This document shows, piece by piece, positions 10,287-20,815 of a DNA stretch of 64,000 bases. Position numbers and translations under genes: made by a program. Location of the stretch: contig OZ023269.1 of assembly GCA_964006375.1 (NCBI GenBank), forward strand, positions 126,826,723 to 126,890,722. Reading direction: 5' to 3'. The DNA is from Tillus elongatus. Lineage: Eukaryota > Arthropoda > Insecta > Coleoptera > Cleridae. Numbering within the stretch: the first letter of the stretch is position 1; each line of letters begins with the position of its first letter. The notes below the pieces were generated by a model. The model searched no databases and was not told the origin of the DNA. It saw nothing but the letters and a program-made list of their open reading frames with translations.

Positions 10287-13245
10287 TTATTTCGAGTGAT
10301 ATTGCCGGAAACAACTTTTAAGGTGCAAACCTACGTTTTTTCCCCTCATGGCCCGTCCGTGTCCTTGACGCCCCGATAGCACTGCAACCTTTGGTTGATT
10401 GTGCATACCCTTGGTCTTACTCCACCCATTCCAAAATCACTGTGCCTTGAACTAGTCTGCACAGCGATTGGTAGGGTGAAGTTTTATATTGCTCTGTCTC
10501 CGGTTTAGACTGACCGTAGATCAGTTGTCTTTTGCGGTCCAGAGATTTACACTCGCACAAGATGTGCTGGACTGATTCCTCCCCCTCGCCGCAGAGTCTG
10601 CATGCGAGGTCCCCTTTGAACCGCCCCATTTTATACAGGTGTTTCTTGACGGCCATGTGTCACGTCAAGAGACCTGTTGTGTTTCTGAGCTGTCATCTGC
10701 TAAGATTTGACAGCTCTCTTTGAACTGAGTCCGTCAATTATTGACTTCCCATGTCTGAGCCCTGGACAGTCCGCCCAGTACACCTTGTGTTGGTTTATGA
10801 CCCAGGACTTAATGGCTCCCCTGGCAGTGCTCTTTGTCACGCCCAGAGCCGGTTCTGGTCCCATAAATGGTTCTGCTGACCCTCTCTTCGCGAGACTGTC
10901 AGTTTCTTCATTATCTTTAACCCCCGAGTGACCCGGCACCCAGATGCGGGTCACCTCATTCTGCTCAGCCAGGTCGCTCGTCTCGTCTCGGCACTCACTC
11001 ACCAGCCAGGAATTTACCTGTGGGCTACTTAGTGCCTTAAAGGCTGCCTGTGGCTGTGGGGATCCGCTTGTTGGTATAACCCCTCCTCTTGTTCTCCCGC
11101 ACACAGTGGGGCGTACATTTCGGCCTGAAACACCGTCGCATGGGCTCCGAGGGAAATACTATGACTTACCCTCGGTCCTTCCGAGTAAACACCTTCCCCC
11201 GTCCCACGCTCCCCGCTGGATCCGTCCGTGAACCAGACGAGCGCGTCCCGAGGTATGCCCAGCGTCTCCTCCCGCCATGCCTCGCGGTCGGGGATTTCCA
11301 CTGAAAGTTGTTTTCCCTGCACATTCGCGGGCTCGCGAAGTCTGACCTCATTTCAAGCATGGGCTCCTTCACGTTCTCCTGAAATTTGCAGTGGCCCCTG
11401 AAGCCTGGGTTGATCTTCAGTCTACCATTGCAGGCTAGTCTGTATACTCCTAGCCTGGCCTTCCCCGTAATAACTAAGTGTAGGGGGGGCAGATCCAGCA
11501 ACAGCTCCATGGCAGCTGTTGGGGTTGAAGACATGGCCCCTGTTATGCCTAGGCAAGCCATCATTTGGATCTTGCCTAATTTTTGCAAACCTACGTTATA
11601 CTTAATACAAATAAAGTTTGCCTTTTTGCCACATTCTGCACATCTTCTATCGGTAGCACAGTGGTCGACCAAGTGGTTTTTCTCGTCATAACGTATTTCG
11701 GCCAACGGATTAGCGGAAGTTTTTCCTCTAGATCATTGCACCCCAGATTTTTTTAACAAAATAAGAGTCAGGTTTCTTCTGAGACTTAGCAAATTTTTAC
11801 AAACGGGATTCTGAGACTCACATTCTCGCATTAGTAACCAGGAGTTGACCACGGAAACATCAAAGACATAAGCAAAAATCGGCTACCGCCATTTGCGTTG
11901 TCGCATACGGATCCTGTATGCTGCAACCTTTTGATTAATCTTGTCGGCCACTCCCATACCTTTGTTGTAATTGTTTATAACTTCTGGTTGAGGTACATTT
12001 ATTTTCGACTTCTTTTCCATAGAATAACGTGCTGCACTCTTAGATTCGATGCCATGGAAATTCGTACCAACGCAGACTATTTTATTGTCCTTTCATTGCA
12101 CTACTGCCACCTTTCAGAGTTGCAATATTTATAATGGGCTCTTTGTTCTTGTTTTCAATTGCCAGTTTTGCCACTATTTTTTTAATACGATTATCCCGGA
12201 AGGTTCCGCTAGCAAATCAGCTAAATGTGATAAAAGTTCCACAGAAGTAAAATAATTGTCAAAAAAATGCTTTAAGCAGCACGGCATGGTATTGAAGCTT
12301 GATTAATTAAAGAAAGAACAACGTGACCTCCTAATCCAAAATCATGTTGTTCATTAGAAGTACACAAAGCCAAATTTTTGTAACTGAACCTAATTGGTTT
12401 TCCTTTGATGTACTGCTTGGCATAATGTTTGCAATAGTGTGGTATCATGCTTTCGTCTATTCTCAAATGTTCCTGCAGGCCTCCGTATTTTGACATTCAG
12501 GTTACTGATAAGTTGTCTCAGCTTATACAGTCGGTCTTTAGGATCAAGTTTAGTGTTGTCATTGAGGTGTATGTTTCTCAAAATTGACTCTAATCTGTTC
12601 AAACGGATACTTTTGGCGATAATTTTTGGGACATCATCTTCTTTGGCCCAGTACATTTGCTTATTGGTGTATTTTCCGTAAACCGGACAGTGACAAACCA
12701 TCGACAAAAAAACGCACAGCTCATTGATTGTCAGATGCAAAGACATACTCGCATTTTTTCACAATGCGTATCTATTGCTTTCCTCACTTAATTCAGTGGA
12801 CAATTTCCTGGTCGTAAAGCAAGAAAAAAAAATCGGCTGCAGACTGTTTCTCGGAGAGGTATGCTTTCTAATTCACAATGCTTTTTTATAGAAAAATTGG
12901 GCTCTTCGTTATTCCAGTCGATTTTTTCTCTAGTTAGCTTTCTCTTCCTTCGGCTCCTTACTTTTTCGTCTCAGGAACAGTATTTGTTTCCCTTGGTTGA
13001 TTGAGCAAAGAAAGCCGTTGTTCATCTTCACTACAATACGAGTCCAAAGGTGCTGCTTCTGCCCATACAAAATTGCTTCACTTTCAGCTTCAATGTAGCA
13101 GAACCTAAATGGTTTTGTTTCGATCATGCTCGTCGTCAGATCCGTCACTATCTTCATCTGTTTCCTGGCCATCTTACGGCGGAGTGATAAAAATATCAGC
13201 GGAGTCAACGTCCTCTTCTTCTAAGGCGGCGATAAGTGACAGCCT
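10287..13245 (-). pseudogene. piggyBac transposase, broken and split by a LINE
   Basis: Family-typical segments appear in order on the minus strand. The N-terminal acidic part (DVDSADIFITPP, then DGQETDEDSD) lies near 13200-13120 with in-frame stops. The DDE_Tnp_1_7 start follows (VYGKYTNKQMYW, LESILRNIHLND, DRLYKLRQLISNLN; 12746-12480). The first catalytic Asp is in LRIDESMIP, with KQYIKGKP after it (12450-12390). The second is in FDNYFTS (about 12250). VCVGTNFHGIES, VPQPEVINNYNKGMG and an Asp in VADKINQ follow (about 12060-11930). The C-terminal Cys-rich finger (RCAEC, then FIC) is at 11650-11600. The LINE insertion interrupts the coding sequence at KYNVGL. Beyond its duplicated target the frame resumes as HLKSCFRQYHSK and stops at 10287. 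Several frameshifts make it inactive. Normally such a protein cuts and pastes DNA at TTAA in the nucleus. Confidence 0.88.
10338..11583 (-). mobile_element. 5'-truncated I/R1-type LINE nested in piggyBac
   Basis: Insertion bounded by a 14-bp target duplication, TGCAAACCTACGTT, at 10324-10337 and 11584-11597. Reading on the minus strand it starts inside the region after the RT (KIQMMACLGITGAM, LPPLHLVI) and continues through an RNase H domain: DGSS with VWFTDG near 11230, and VPGHSGVKDNEETD near 10960. It ends in the C-terminal Cys-His domain (CRLCGEGEESVQHILCEC, near 10600) and a short A-tail (tttt on the plus strand). Frames shift between 11322, 11104 and 10656, so it is dead on arrival or decayed. 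5' truncation and a target duplication are typical of target-primed LINE insertion. Its base composition is visibly GC-richer than its surroundings. Confidence 0.92.
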
Positions 13246-13679
13246 AAAAAAACAAAAACATCTGATTGCAACTTTGACAATAACGGACCGTCATGCGTAG
13301 GGTCCCTTAAAAGCGACATCTACTAAGTTATAACTACTTCAAATCACAAAATCGTATTTGTGAGTACAGGTACTGTACTACAATGTTTTGAGGTTAACAA
13401 AACGCGTGAAGCTCGAATTGATAGTGACGAGCCTAGTATTTATTTAATTTGTTAGCAAAAGACTTACCCACCACGCTTACTGCTGTACTGAGATGGGTTC
13501 ATTGGCACCCACCAAATACAAAAGATACAAACTATTTGCAAAACAACTTCTTTACAAGCAAGCTGACACTCGACGGATTATGACCTGTCTATTTGAGGTT
13601 ATTTTTTGTGTCACATTACACAGTTACGCCATCTAGAATGGATGTCCCCTATAAGGGACATTATGCACTAATAGGTTAA

Positions 13680-14037
13680 ACTAGATACTGCACTATCAAT
13701 CCTTTAAAGACACAGTAGATTTGTGAATAAGCCCCTAAATACTGTGTAAATGCAAAACTATCATCGCCATATTGACCACATCATCGACTAGGTGAACTAC
13801 CAATAGATACTGCCTATAAATAGGTAGACACACGATAGATAATGATGTTGAAAGAATTTAATCCTTCGCACATTTACCACATAATCGACTCCATGCAAGT
13901 TACCAGTAGATGCTCCATCGGAATGGGAAAACACACGACAGATAATGATTGTGAAGGTATTTTATCCCTCAGACAATTACTACATAATCGACACCGGGAT
14001 ATTCTGGGTGTGAAGACATACAACAGACAAAGGCAAC
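13680..14037. repeat. Degenerate tandem repeat, about 102-bp period
   Basis: ccacatcatcgac at 13776, ccacataatcgac at 13877 and ctacataatcgac at about 13980, each followed by similar text (gatagataatgat/gacagataatgat, aatttaatcc/attttatccc). A weaker earlier unit may start at 13680, right at the piggyBac edge. The 71-residue frame at 13842 is a by-product. Confidence 0.65.
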
Positions 14038-15699
14038 TTAGCTTACTTACCAGCTAAAAAAAGGGCACCCAATATTGATTAACGCTTGTGATATATTTTA
14101 GAGAAATACTAGCTTAAGATCTAGTCAGCTGACTGCAAGAGATATATTGACTCGCCTCTGATCTTTAGGGAGCGCCTTTAAACTTGATTCGCACAGATAA
14201 CTATACAAAAAAAAACCAGTTAACATAGACAAAATCACAGCGGCGTTGGCTTCCTCGTTCTCCAATTCCTGATGTCAAAGGAAAAACCTGCCATTGTTGT
14301 TAACTTTGAAATAATTGACTATCAAATACGAATACCGCCAGGTAAATAGATATTCCGCTTAGCTATGGACATAACACTACAGACCATATGCTACCTACCA
14401 ACGTAAAGTTTCTTTACTTTTCATCGTGTGGTGTACATGATGAACACGGTAAAGACAATAAAATAAGACGTCGTGTTCAAATATTGCAGTGCTTGGTTTT
14501 AAATGATTTTGACCATTTAAAATAAAAAGGTTAACTGTAACAACTCCGTGTAATGGTTTTGGTGAATATTTCATTGTATATAAGCTGTACCTCTTAACAG
14601 TGTTAGCCTCTTCATAAACAAATATAATGTACTTCTGCAGTTAAAGAGCCCAGCACTAGTAGCTAAACAGTTACAGTAATCTGGTGTGAAGCAAGTGCTT
14701 TCGTTTAACCCGCGAAAAAGACAGAAACTAAGTTATCATCGTTTTTCCAACTAAGCGAGGGTGGACAATTCAGTAGCCATAGTTTGTATTTGTGGTTTAA
14801 TTTACTTTCTAATTAGACTAGTTTTGGCTACCATAAAAAGTGACATCTTTCTTTTTTAGGTGGGTCAGATCAGATTCGTATTAATTTTTAGTTTTAACTT
14901 GTATTTTCCAACCAAACTAGACTGTAAATAACTGGATTACAACATTGAAGCATTTCTGGTGAAATTACACTATAAAGTTACATATAAAAGTTTATTTCAA
15001 ACATTAAAGAAAACTTCTGTTGATAGATGCTTTTTGAAAGAAACACGTAGTTAAGTGCACAATTCTAAAAGAGTTAGCAAGCTTAAGAAATGTCAGAAAT
15101 GAAAATACACACCTTGAGTTTTGACATTTGACGTACACTCAATAATTTTTAACGGCAAACATCTAAGTTCTTAACACTTATTTGCCGTTGCCGGCTTCAT
15201 CCATTAAGCTATTAAGTTAACAGATGTTCCCGACGTAATATAGTTCGATTGATAAACTCCACATATATTGGCGATATTGTTATTACTTATGGGTTTAAAT
15301 TTTATTAGAAAAAGCTATTACAATGGTTAGTGCTTTGATTGTAAGAGTTTTGTGGAGCCGGGATCAATATAATTTTAAACACTTAACCTAAATTCACACA
15401 CAATTCATAATAAATGTATATCGACTATCAAAATTACAAGTTACTTGCTTTTATAATGTGTGTATGTATCGTTTAGTGACAAACGCAAATGATCTAGCTT
15501 GTCAGAAATGTTCAAAGAGAACGCCCATACGGCGTTTGTCAAAACCAATCTACTGGCGCCATTTTGACATACGTCACTCACCTTTGCAGCTCTGCTCTCA
15601 ATAAAAATTTGGAGAACGTCATGCAATTTCACTTAATTTTTTTAAGCACTCGATCGGGTCTGGCTACCCTTCGAAACTATACTTATGTATGTCTACCTA
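14038..15699. other. Non-coding stretch
   Basis: No gene, RNA or recognised repeat family seen in about 1.6 kb of AT-rich sequence. Confidence 0.5.
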
Positions 15700-15819
15700 T
15701 GTATAAGGATTTTGTTGTTGTCAATGGTGTTTAATGAGATAAGTTAGAAATTAATGTGGGTATTCCACAGGGTTATGTCTTGGCTTCCATAGTTTTTCTT
15801 TTGCATATAAATTCCCTTC
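15700..15819 (+). pseudogene. LINE reverse transcriptase scrap (RT palm motif)
   Basis: About 120 bp reads INVGIPQGYVLASIVFLLHIN, the classic non-LTR RT block upstream of the catalytic YxDD. It is cut off directly by the SINE starting at about 15820, which probably inserted here. Too short to assign to a clade; Jockey-like by wording. Confidence 0.65.
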
Positions 15820-16140
15820 AGAGCCTCAGTGGTGCCGTGGTAAGAACGTGTGCCTCTGAACCGAAAAGTACTGGGTTCTATCCCAGGGTTCTCCTTTCAC
15901 AATTTCAGTACAAACTGTAACATTAACATCAACCGAGGTTGTGGAATTGTATTTGAGCATGTTAAATGTCTGCACGTTCCGCCCGTCGGAGGGGGCGTAA
16001 AGATGTCGGTCCCGTGTCAGAGGTCCCTACCCTTCTTACGCAAAAGCAGGGGTTCGGCAAAAATTTCCAGGATAGTGAGGTGAAACTGCTCCCTGGCGTT
16101 GGTGATTGGCCATAGTCGCAGAAATAGATCGACGCTAAAG
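15820..16140 (+). mobile_element. tRNA-derived SINE, near full length
   Basis: Full head (gagcctcagtggtgccgtgg, then aagaacgtgtgcctctgaaccg) with a B box mutated to gggttctatccc. Then the core and the complete tail block, with gattggccatagtcgcagaa and gatcgacgctaaagagaca at the end. It lacks part of the cacgttaaagatccc core (a small internal deletion near 16018). It interrupts a LINE RT fragment. Confidence 0.88.
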
Positions 16141-16346
16141 AGACAACTTATAATCTTCTCCTCTAACGGCTTCTGTCTTCGCTTCGGCTTTTGAGATACT
16201 TTCGATCTGTTTATTTTTTCTGTTATTCTGTTATTTGTATCTGTTCATTGCGTCGTCCTGTAGGTGATATCGGCTATTCCTACCTTCCTTCTGCGCACGG
16301 GGTGACTTTGTTGTCTGGTGTTATCTTTACGGTTCCACTCTGAGCG

Positions 16347-16562
16347 ATGGCAGGGTTTTCCAGTGACGTACTTATCTCAAACAGTTATGTACCCGTCTTG
16401 GAGCTTCAACCTTTTGCTTCTGATCGCGACGTGGTCTTGGGCCTCCAAGCGTATTCTATCCACCGTCTTGATGCTGTATCTTTGTCCAAGGTTTCCGCTG
16501 CTCTGCTGGGTACGCTCCTTGTTGGTTCGTATGTTTTTCCCCTCGAAGTTTGCCGTCTTTGA
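16347..16562 (+). CDS. Unrecognised short ORF in a GC-rich patch
   Basis: A 71-residue frame starting MAGFSSDVLI in a patch of about 500 bp (16140-16640) that is GC- and pyrimidine-richer than the flanks. It follows directly after a SINE. The translation looks protein-like (mixed hydrophobic and charged, LQAYSIHRLDAVSLS) but I recognise no family. It might be the beginning of ORF1 of a retroelement, with the pyrimidine-rich text before it as a 5' UTR. Overlapping frames on both strands are also open, so a non-coding explanation is equally possible. Confidence 0.2.
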   Translation: MAGFSSDVLISNSYVPVLELQPFASDRDVVLGLQAYSIHRLDAVSLSKVSAALLGTLLVGSYVFPLEVCRL

Positions 16563-16659
16563 TTGTTCTAATCATTGGTGTCGGCCATACCGTCAGCACA
16601 GCGTTAGAGGTCTTTCTGTAGATCTTCGTTACGCCTAAGAAAAACGCTCTTGAAGCCAA

Positions 16660-17954
16660 TAGAATATTTCTACGACACTGTGGATGGAACCTGAAACAGA
16701 AAGTAAAATAACTCTAAAAGCCCCAAAAATAATTACATAGTTATGGGCTAGATACGCATTTCGACAGCAAAATGGTGTTAATCGATCGCTGTTGCTAATT
16801 TGAAAGAACTCCACATAAAGATTTTAAAGCATGAAGATCTTCAAGTAAATAGCATTTAATTTGTTTGTTTTTTTGTGCTTTTATTATGGTAATAATTATT
16901 TCAAATGTTTGACTTGACTTATAGAGATAAAGTTTTAAGGTACAAACAGTAAGGACAGAATATTATGCAAAGTAATATCAACTGCGTTTTTCTGACTATA
17001 TTGTTGTAGTAAATGCGCTGACCTGATATATCGCAAATGTAATTTCGTTTTTGGTTTACAGACTGTAAAAGAAGGATATCTTGAAAGTTTCCTTCAGCTC
17101 TAAGCGTCAGCAAGTTGTTCCGATACCTAACACGGTACTAGTATAAGCTGCAAAAGTCCCAAACTGAACATCTAGAGAATCAATTTATTCTTGTATCATG
17201 AAGATTAAACGTTTCAATGGTAAAAAGAAAACGGCGAGCCCTGGGAGCATTTTAAGATAAATTCAAGAGTAAAACAATACGTATAAATCTTCTCCTTTGA
17301 ATTCTGTTTCCTTTTGGAACGGTAAGAAGTGGGAAATGCAAACTTAGCATGCTACTGCTGATGTGTCTACCGTTGCACATTTAAATTCCACGTCCCATGA
17401 ATTTTCCATGCTGATTATAATATAATAAAATCAGCTAAAATGTTATCTTTTCTTTTTTCAGAAATGCCGTGTTCGGTTACTCTGTAATTCATGTAACTTA
17501 AGCCGGAAATACTACTCATATTTTCAATGAGCCTCTGGCGTTTGTTGTATTTAAAAATGTATCATGTTTCTTGCACTGTATTTTTGCATTCACAATAGAG
17601 AGTCAGCTGATAGTTCTCTAAAAACAATTCTTCTACCCTATCCGCTATCTAATGTGAAAAGTTTTCATTTGTTTGAAACCGATTCTTCACCTTTTACAAG
17701 TTATCAGGTAATTTTTCAGTCAATTTTAGCCCTCAGCTATCTTATATTGTCGAATTTTCGTAGAAATAAAATTTGGTGAGAGAAGTTGGCTTTATAAAGG
17801 TTATAGTCCTACCAAATTTCAAGTTTCAAGCTTTATGGGAAATTAAGTTAATTTACATTTTCTTTCGGAATATATTTGTATCTTAAAAAATAACACCGCC
17901 ATTGTAATAGAATTTTGTGCATATATCGCATTTATATATATTTAATGAATGTGT
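16660..17954. other. Non-coding stretch
   Basis: AT-rich, no recognised coding or repeat content before the mariner left end. Confidence 0.5.
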
Positions 17955-19208
17955 TACGGGGGCAGGTCAATAAGTCCGTGACTTTTTGAATTTCCCGCCT
18001 TTTCACAGCAAGGCAACACTGCTCCTGTCAACAAGCATCTGTCAGTTGACTCCTGTCAAATTTTGAACAAGCTGCGTAATTTAGTTTGTGTTAAATAGCC
18101 ATTGAAAGCAGACACCTCTTGAGTTATAACGGACATGGAAAAAAACATCACTCAAACCAAAGCTAAGCCTGATAAATACTTTGGGGACTCTGCACCATCC
18201 ATTTCCATGGTAAAAATGTGGTTTACTGAATTTAGTTGCGGACGTACAAGCACAAGTGACGCCAAATGTTCTCGACGCCCAGTTGAGGTCGCTACACCCA
18301 AAACAATTGAAAAAATTCACGACATGGTGTTGGCCGATCGGAGATTGAAAGTGCGGGAGATTGTGGAAGCCATAGGCATATCACACGGCTCAGTGGTTTC
18401 CATTTTGCATGATCACTTGGGTATGAGAAAGCTATCCGCAAGATGGGGGTGCCGCGTTTGCTCACAAACGACCACAAACGCAATCGTGTGACAACTTCGA
18501 AGGAGTGTTTGGCGTTGTTCAACCGCAATATGGACCAGTTTTTGCTTCGTTTCATAACCGTGGACGAAACATGGACTCACCACAACACACCAGAGACCAA
18601 GCAGCAGTCAAAACAGTGGGTTTCTCCGTGCGAAACGGCGCCGAAGAAGGCCAAGGTGGGTTTGTCAGCCAATAAAGTCATGGCGACAGTTTTTTTTTTG
18701 ATGCACGCGGCATAATCGACATTTATTACCTTCAAAAGGGAAGAAAAATCAATGGCGAATATTATGCTAACTTATTGGACCTATTCAATGGCGATTTAAA
18801 GAAAAAACGACCGCATTTGATTTGGCCAAGAAAAAAGTTCTTTTCCACCAAGCCAATGCAAGAGTGCAGACATGGGTAGTCTCCATGGGGAAATTGCATA
18901 AATTGGGCTACGAATTGCTCCCTCACCCGCCCTATTCTCCAGATTTAGCCCCAAGTGACTGTTTCTTGTTTCCAAACTTAAAGAAATGGCTCGTCGGATA
19001 AAGATTTGACTCCAATGATGAAATCATGTCACAAACAAATACCTATTTTGAGGTCCTCGACAAATCTTATTATTTGGGAGGGATAAAAAAGTTGGAGAAA
19101 CGTTGGACGAAGTGTATAGAGCTCAAATGTTGAGAAATAAAATAATTTTTTTGCCAAAAAACCTGTGTTTCATTCAAAAAGTCACGGACTTATTGACCCG
19201 CTATCGTA
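17955..19208 (+). mobile_element. mariner transposon (irritans type), copy 1, full length
   Basis: Terminal inverted repeats share ggtcaataagtccgtgactt: left from about 17965, right its reverse complement ending at about 19199. TA duplications flank it at 17955-17956 and 19207-19208. Length is about 1.25 kb, typical of mariner. A transposase pseudogene fills it. The target is AT-rich DNA directly followed by a Penelope-like RT fragment. Confidence 0.93.
18135..19140 (+). pseudogene. mariner transposase, irritans subfamily, broken
   Basis: Starts MEKN and lacks the first HTH residues present in copy 3 (an N-terminal deletion joins MEK to ITQTKA). The HTH region runs from ITQTKAKPDKYFGDSAP to KVREIVEAIGISHGSVVSIL. 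A frameshift near 18446 moves into the frame with TVDETWTHHNTPETKQQSKQW, which contains the first catalytic Asp. Further shifts lie near 18690. The second catalytic Asp is lost: the usual HQDNA reads HQANA (about 18853). The third region, PHPPYSPDLAPSD, is intact. The protein would have been a cut-and-paste transposase acting at TA sites; this copy is inactive. Confidence 0.9.
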
Positions 19209-19540
19209 TATAAACTATTTTAAATTTAATGATAGTATTTATATGCGAAATGAAGGCCTTTCTATAGGTACTTTGTTATCTCATTCGCTAGCCAATATGT
19301 TCATTGAAAATATAGACAACCAAATTTTAATATCAATGTCACATAATATCGTCTTTTGGTGTAGATATGTAAATGATATTTTAGCATGTTTTCAAGGTGG
19401 CCCTACCAAATTAAATGTATGTTTAAATTTTATTGAGACCGTGGTTAAACGAATACGTTCAGAGCCAACAGAACATCGGAAAAAAATTGTATTAAATAAC
19501 CTTTATGCAAATATCAAGTTTACTTTAGAAGAAGAAGCTA
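19209..19540 (+). pseudogene. Penelope-like element reverse transcriptase fragment
   Basis: Reads through YFKFNDSIYMRNEGLSIGT, LLSHSLANMFIENI, then FWCRYVNDILACF and NLYANIKFTLEEE. The spacing and wording (EGLSIGTLLS, ANMF, RYVxDI, IKFTxEEE) match Penelope-like RT rather than LINE RT. The catalytic YxDD is changed to YVND, so even the fragment is inactive. It begins right at the mariner's right end and is cut by the SINE at 19541. Confidence 0.8.
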
Positions 19541-19885
19541 AGAACCTCGGTGGTTCAGCGGTAAGAACGTGTGCCTCTGAACCGAAGGGTACTGGATTCG
19601 ATCCCGGGGTACTCCTTTCACTTTTTCAGTACAAACTGTAACATTAACATCAACCGAGGTTCTGGCATTGTATTTGAGCAAGTTGAATGTCTGCACGTTC
19701 CCACCCTTCGGAGGGTGCGTAAAGTGGTCGGTCCCGTGTCCATGCGATGTTGGCCACGTTAAAGATCCCCACCCTTCTTACAGAAAGACAGGAGTTCGGC
19801 AAAATTTCCAGGATAGTGAGGTGAAACTGCTCCCTGGCGTCGGTGATTGGACATAGTCGCGGAAATAGGCCGACGTTAAAAGAAA
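19541..19885 (+). mobile_element. tRNA-derived SINE, full length
   Basis: Best-preserved plus-strand copy. Head is aacctcggtggttcagcggt with B box ggattcgatcccgg, then tttcactttttcagtacaaa, the cccttcggaggg block, ccatgcgatgttggccacg, ttaaagatccccacccttc and the tail with gacatagtcgcgg and ggccgacgttaaaagaaaca. It was inserted in the Penelope-like fragment. Confidence 0.92.
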
Positions 19886-19959
19886 CAAAACACATCAAAG
19901 CACAAGAAGAACCTAATGTATATAAATAAAAATGTCATGTTGTTCCTTGCTAAGCGCAT

Positions 19960-20179
19960 TACTTGAGAACACCTGGACCGATTTGGCTAATTTTATTTTT
20001 AGAATATTCGTTCTACTCGGAACAAGGTTTTGGGAAAAGAAAATTTTGAAAAATTTCCCGGAAAATTGGAAAATTCGGGAAAACGGAAAGTGTTTTTTTC
20101 CCGAATTATTTCGCTAGGTGCGCAAATATCGTTTAACATAATGACATTTGGGCAGGACAACGTCTGTTGGGTGAGCTAG
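19960..20179 (+). mobile_element. Helitron-like 3' terminal fragment
   Basis: From cacctggaccgatttggcta (19970) through the gggaaaa-rich stretch to ggacaacgtctgttgggtgag-ctag|t. Its last 80 bp align with 1236-1316 (ttatttcgct, gtttaacata, gacaacgtctgt). The CTAG end followed by T with a small stem just upstream is the basis for the call. No Helitron protein remains. Confidence 0.5.
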
Positions 20180-20639
20180 TAGTATAAATCTTTTTAGATT
20201 TAACCATAGAAAATAAATCATTTTGCTTTTCAATGTACAGAAAACCCACTTACACTGACACAACCATGCTATACGATTCGTGTAACTCTTTTTCACAAAA
20301 GCTGTGTGAGCCTATCATCTAATGATACATCGTGCATTTTCAATACATGTGTTTGAAACCAATTTGGGAAAATAAACTTTATTAATTAAGCAAAAACTAT
20401 TTAATATTGTCTATTCTGTTAAAATAATAGTGAAAATGATAACGATAAAAGAATACAAATTAGCGCTTAATTTAATGTATCCAAATATTAGACACGAAAA
20501 ATAACAAATGTGTTTCCATGACTTATTTTGGAACCATTTCAAAAAACATTCCAAAAATTTTAAATGCTGGTAGAAATACTTTTTAGTTTTGATGAATTTT
20601 TTCATCAAAATATTATAACGTAGCAACGGATTTTTATTT

Positions 20640-20815
20640 GTAGTTATGAATTTGTATAAATGAACTCAATTTTCTGCTGTCTGATGATGCAATGAAACCG
20701 GTTCCGGAGAAAAATACAAACTTTTGTGAAGCCAGAGAAATAGTATTTACGCCTGTGCTTTGTATGGTATGATTTCACGAAGTGAGGGCAACAAGAATTA
20801 ATGAATCACAGGATG
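20640..20815 (+). repeat. Short interspersed repeat B (possible Penelope 3' region)
   Basis: The core from tgtgaagccagagaaatagt to ggcaacaagaattaatgaat recurs at 38465-38560 (plus), 26838-26935 (minus) and, weaker, at 21730-21830, 4205-4290 and 55140-55205 (minus). Just upstream is atgatgcaatgaaaccggtt. Each copy shares gtttcacgaagtaagggcaa or a close variant. The minus copy lies about 500 bp downstream of a Penelope-type GIY-YIG fragment on the same strand, which suggests it belongs to a Penelope-like element. Confidence 0.6.

Larger units (their letters stand above)
10132..13679 (-). mobile_element. piggyBac-like DNA transposon, complete ends, with nested LINE
   Basis: Both outer edges carry the piggyBac target TTAA (10132-10135 and 13676-13679). 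Inside are matching inverted termini: left cccattagtgcataa from 10136, and right, read inward, cctattagtgcataa ending at 13675. The right end has an additional small palindrome (gtcccctataagggac, 13644-13659). The element is about 3.5 kb, of which 1.25 kb is a nested LINE; without it the length is about 2.3 kb, normal for the family. Inside lies a minus-strand transposase pseudogene. Excision and insertion at TTAA is established knowledge for piggyBac; presence here is read directly from the sequence. Confidence 0.93.

Noticed and set aside
10700..11691. Plus-strand frames of 63-101 residues in the LINE within piggyBac
   Set aside because: They are antisense to RNase H and RT-derived sequence and lack their own family signal.
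19541..19920. aagaacct as a SINE target duplication at 19.5 kb
   Set aside because: The left copy overlaps the SINE head itself, so the repeat is not independent evidence.
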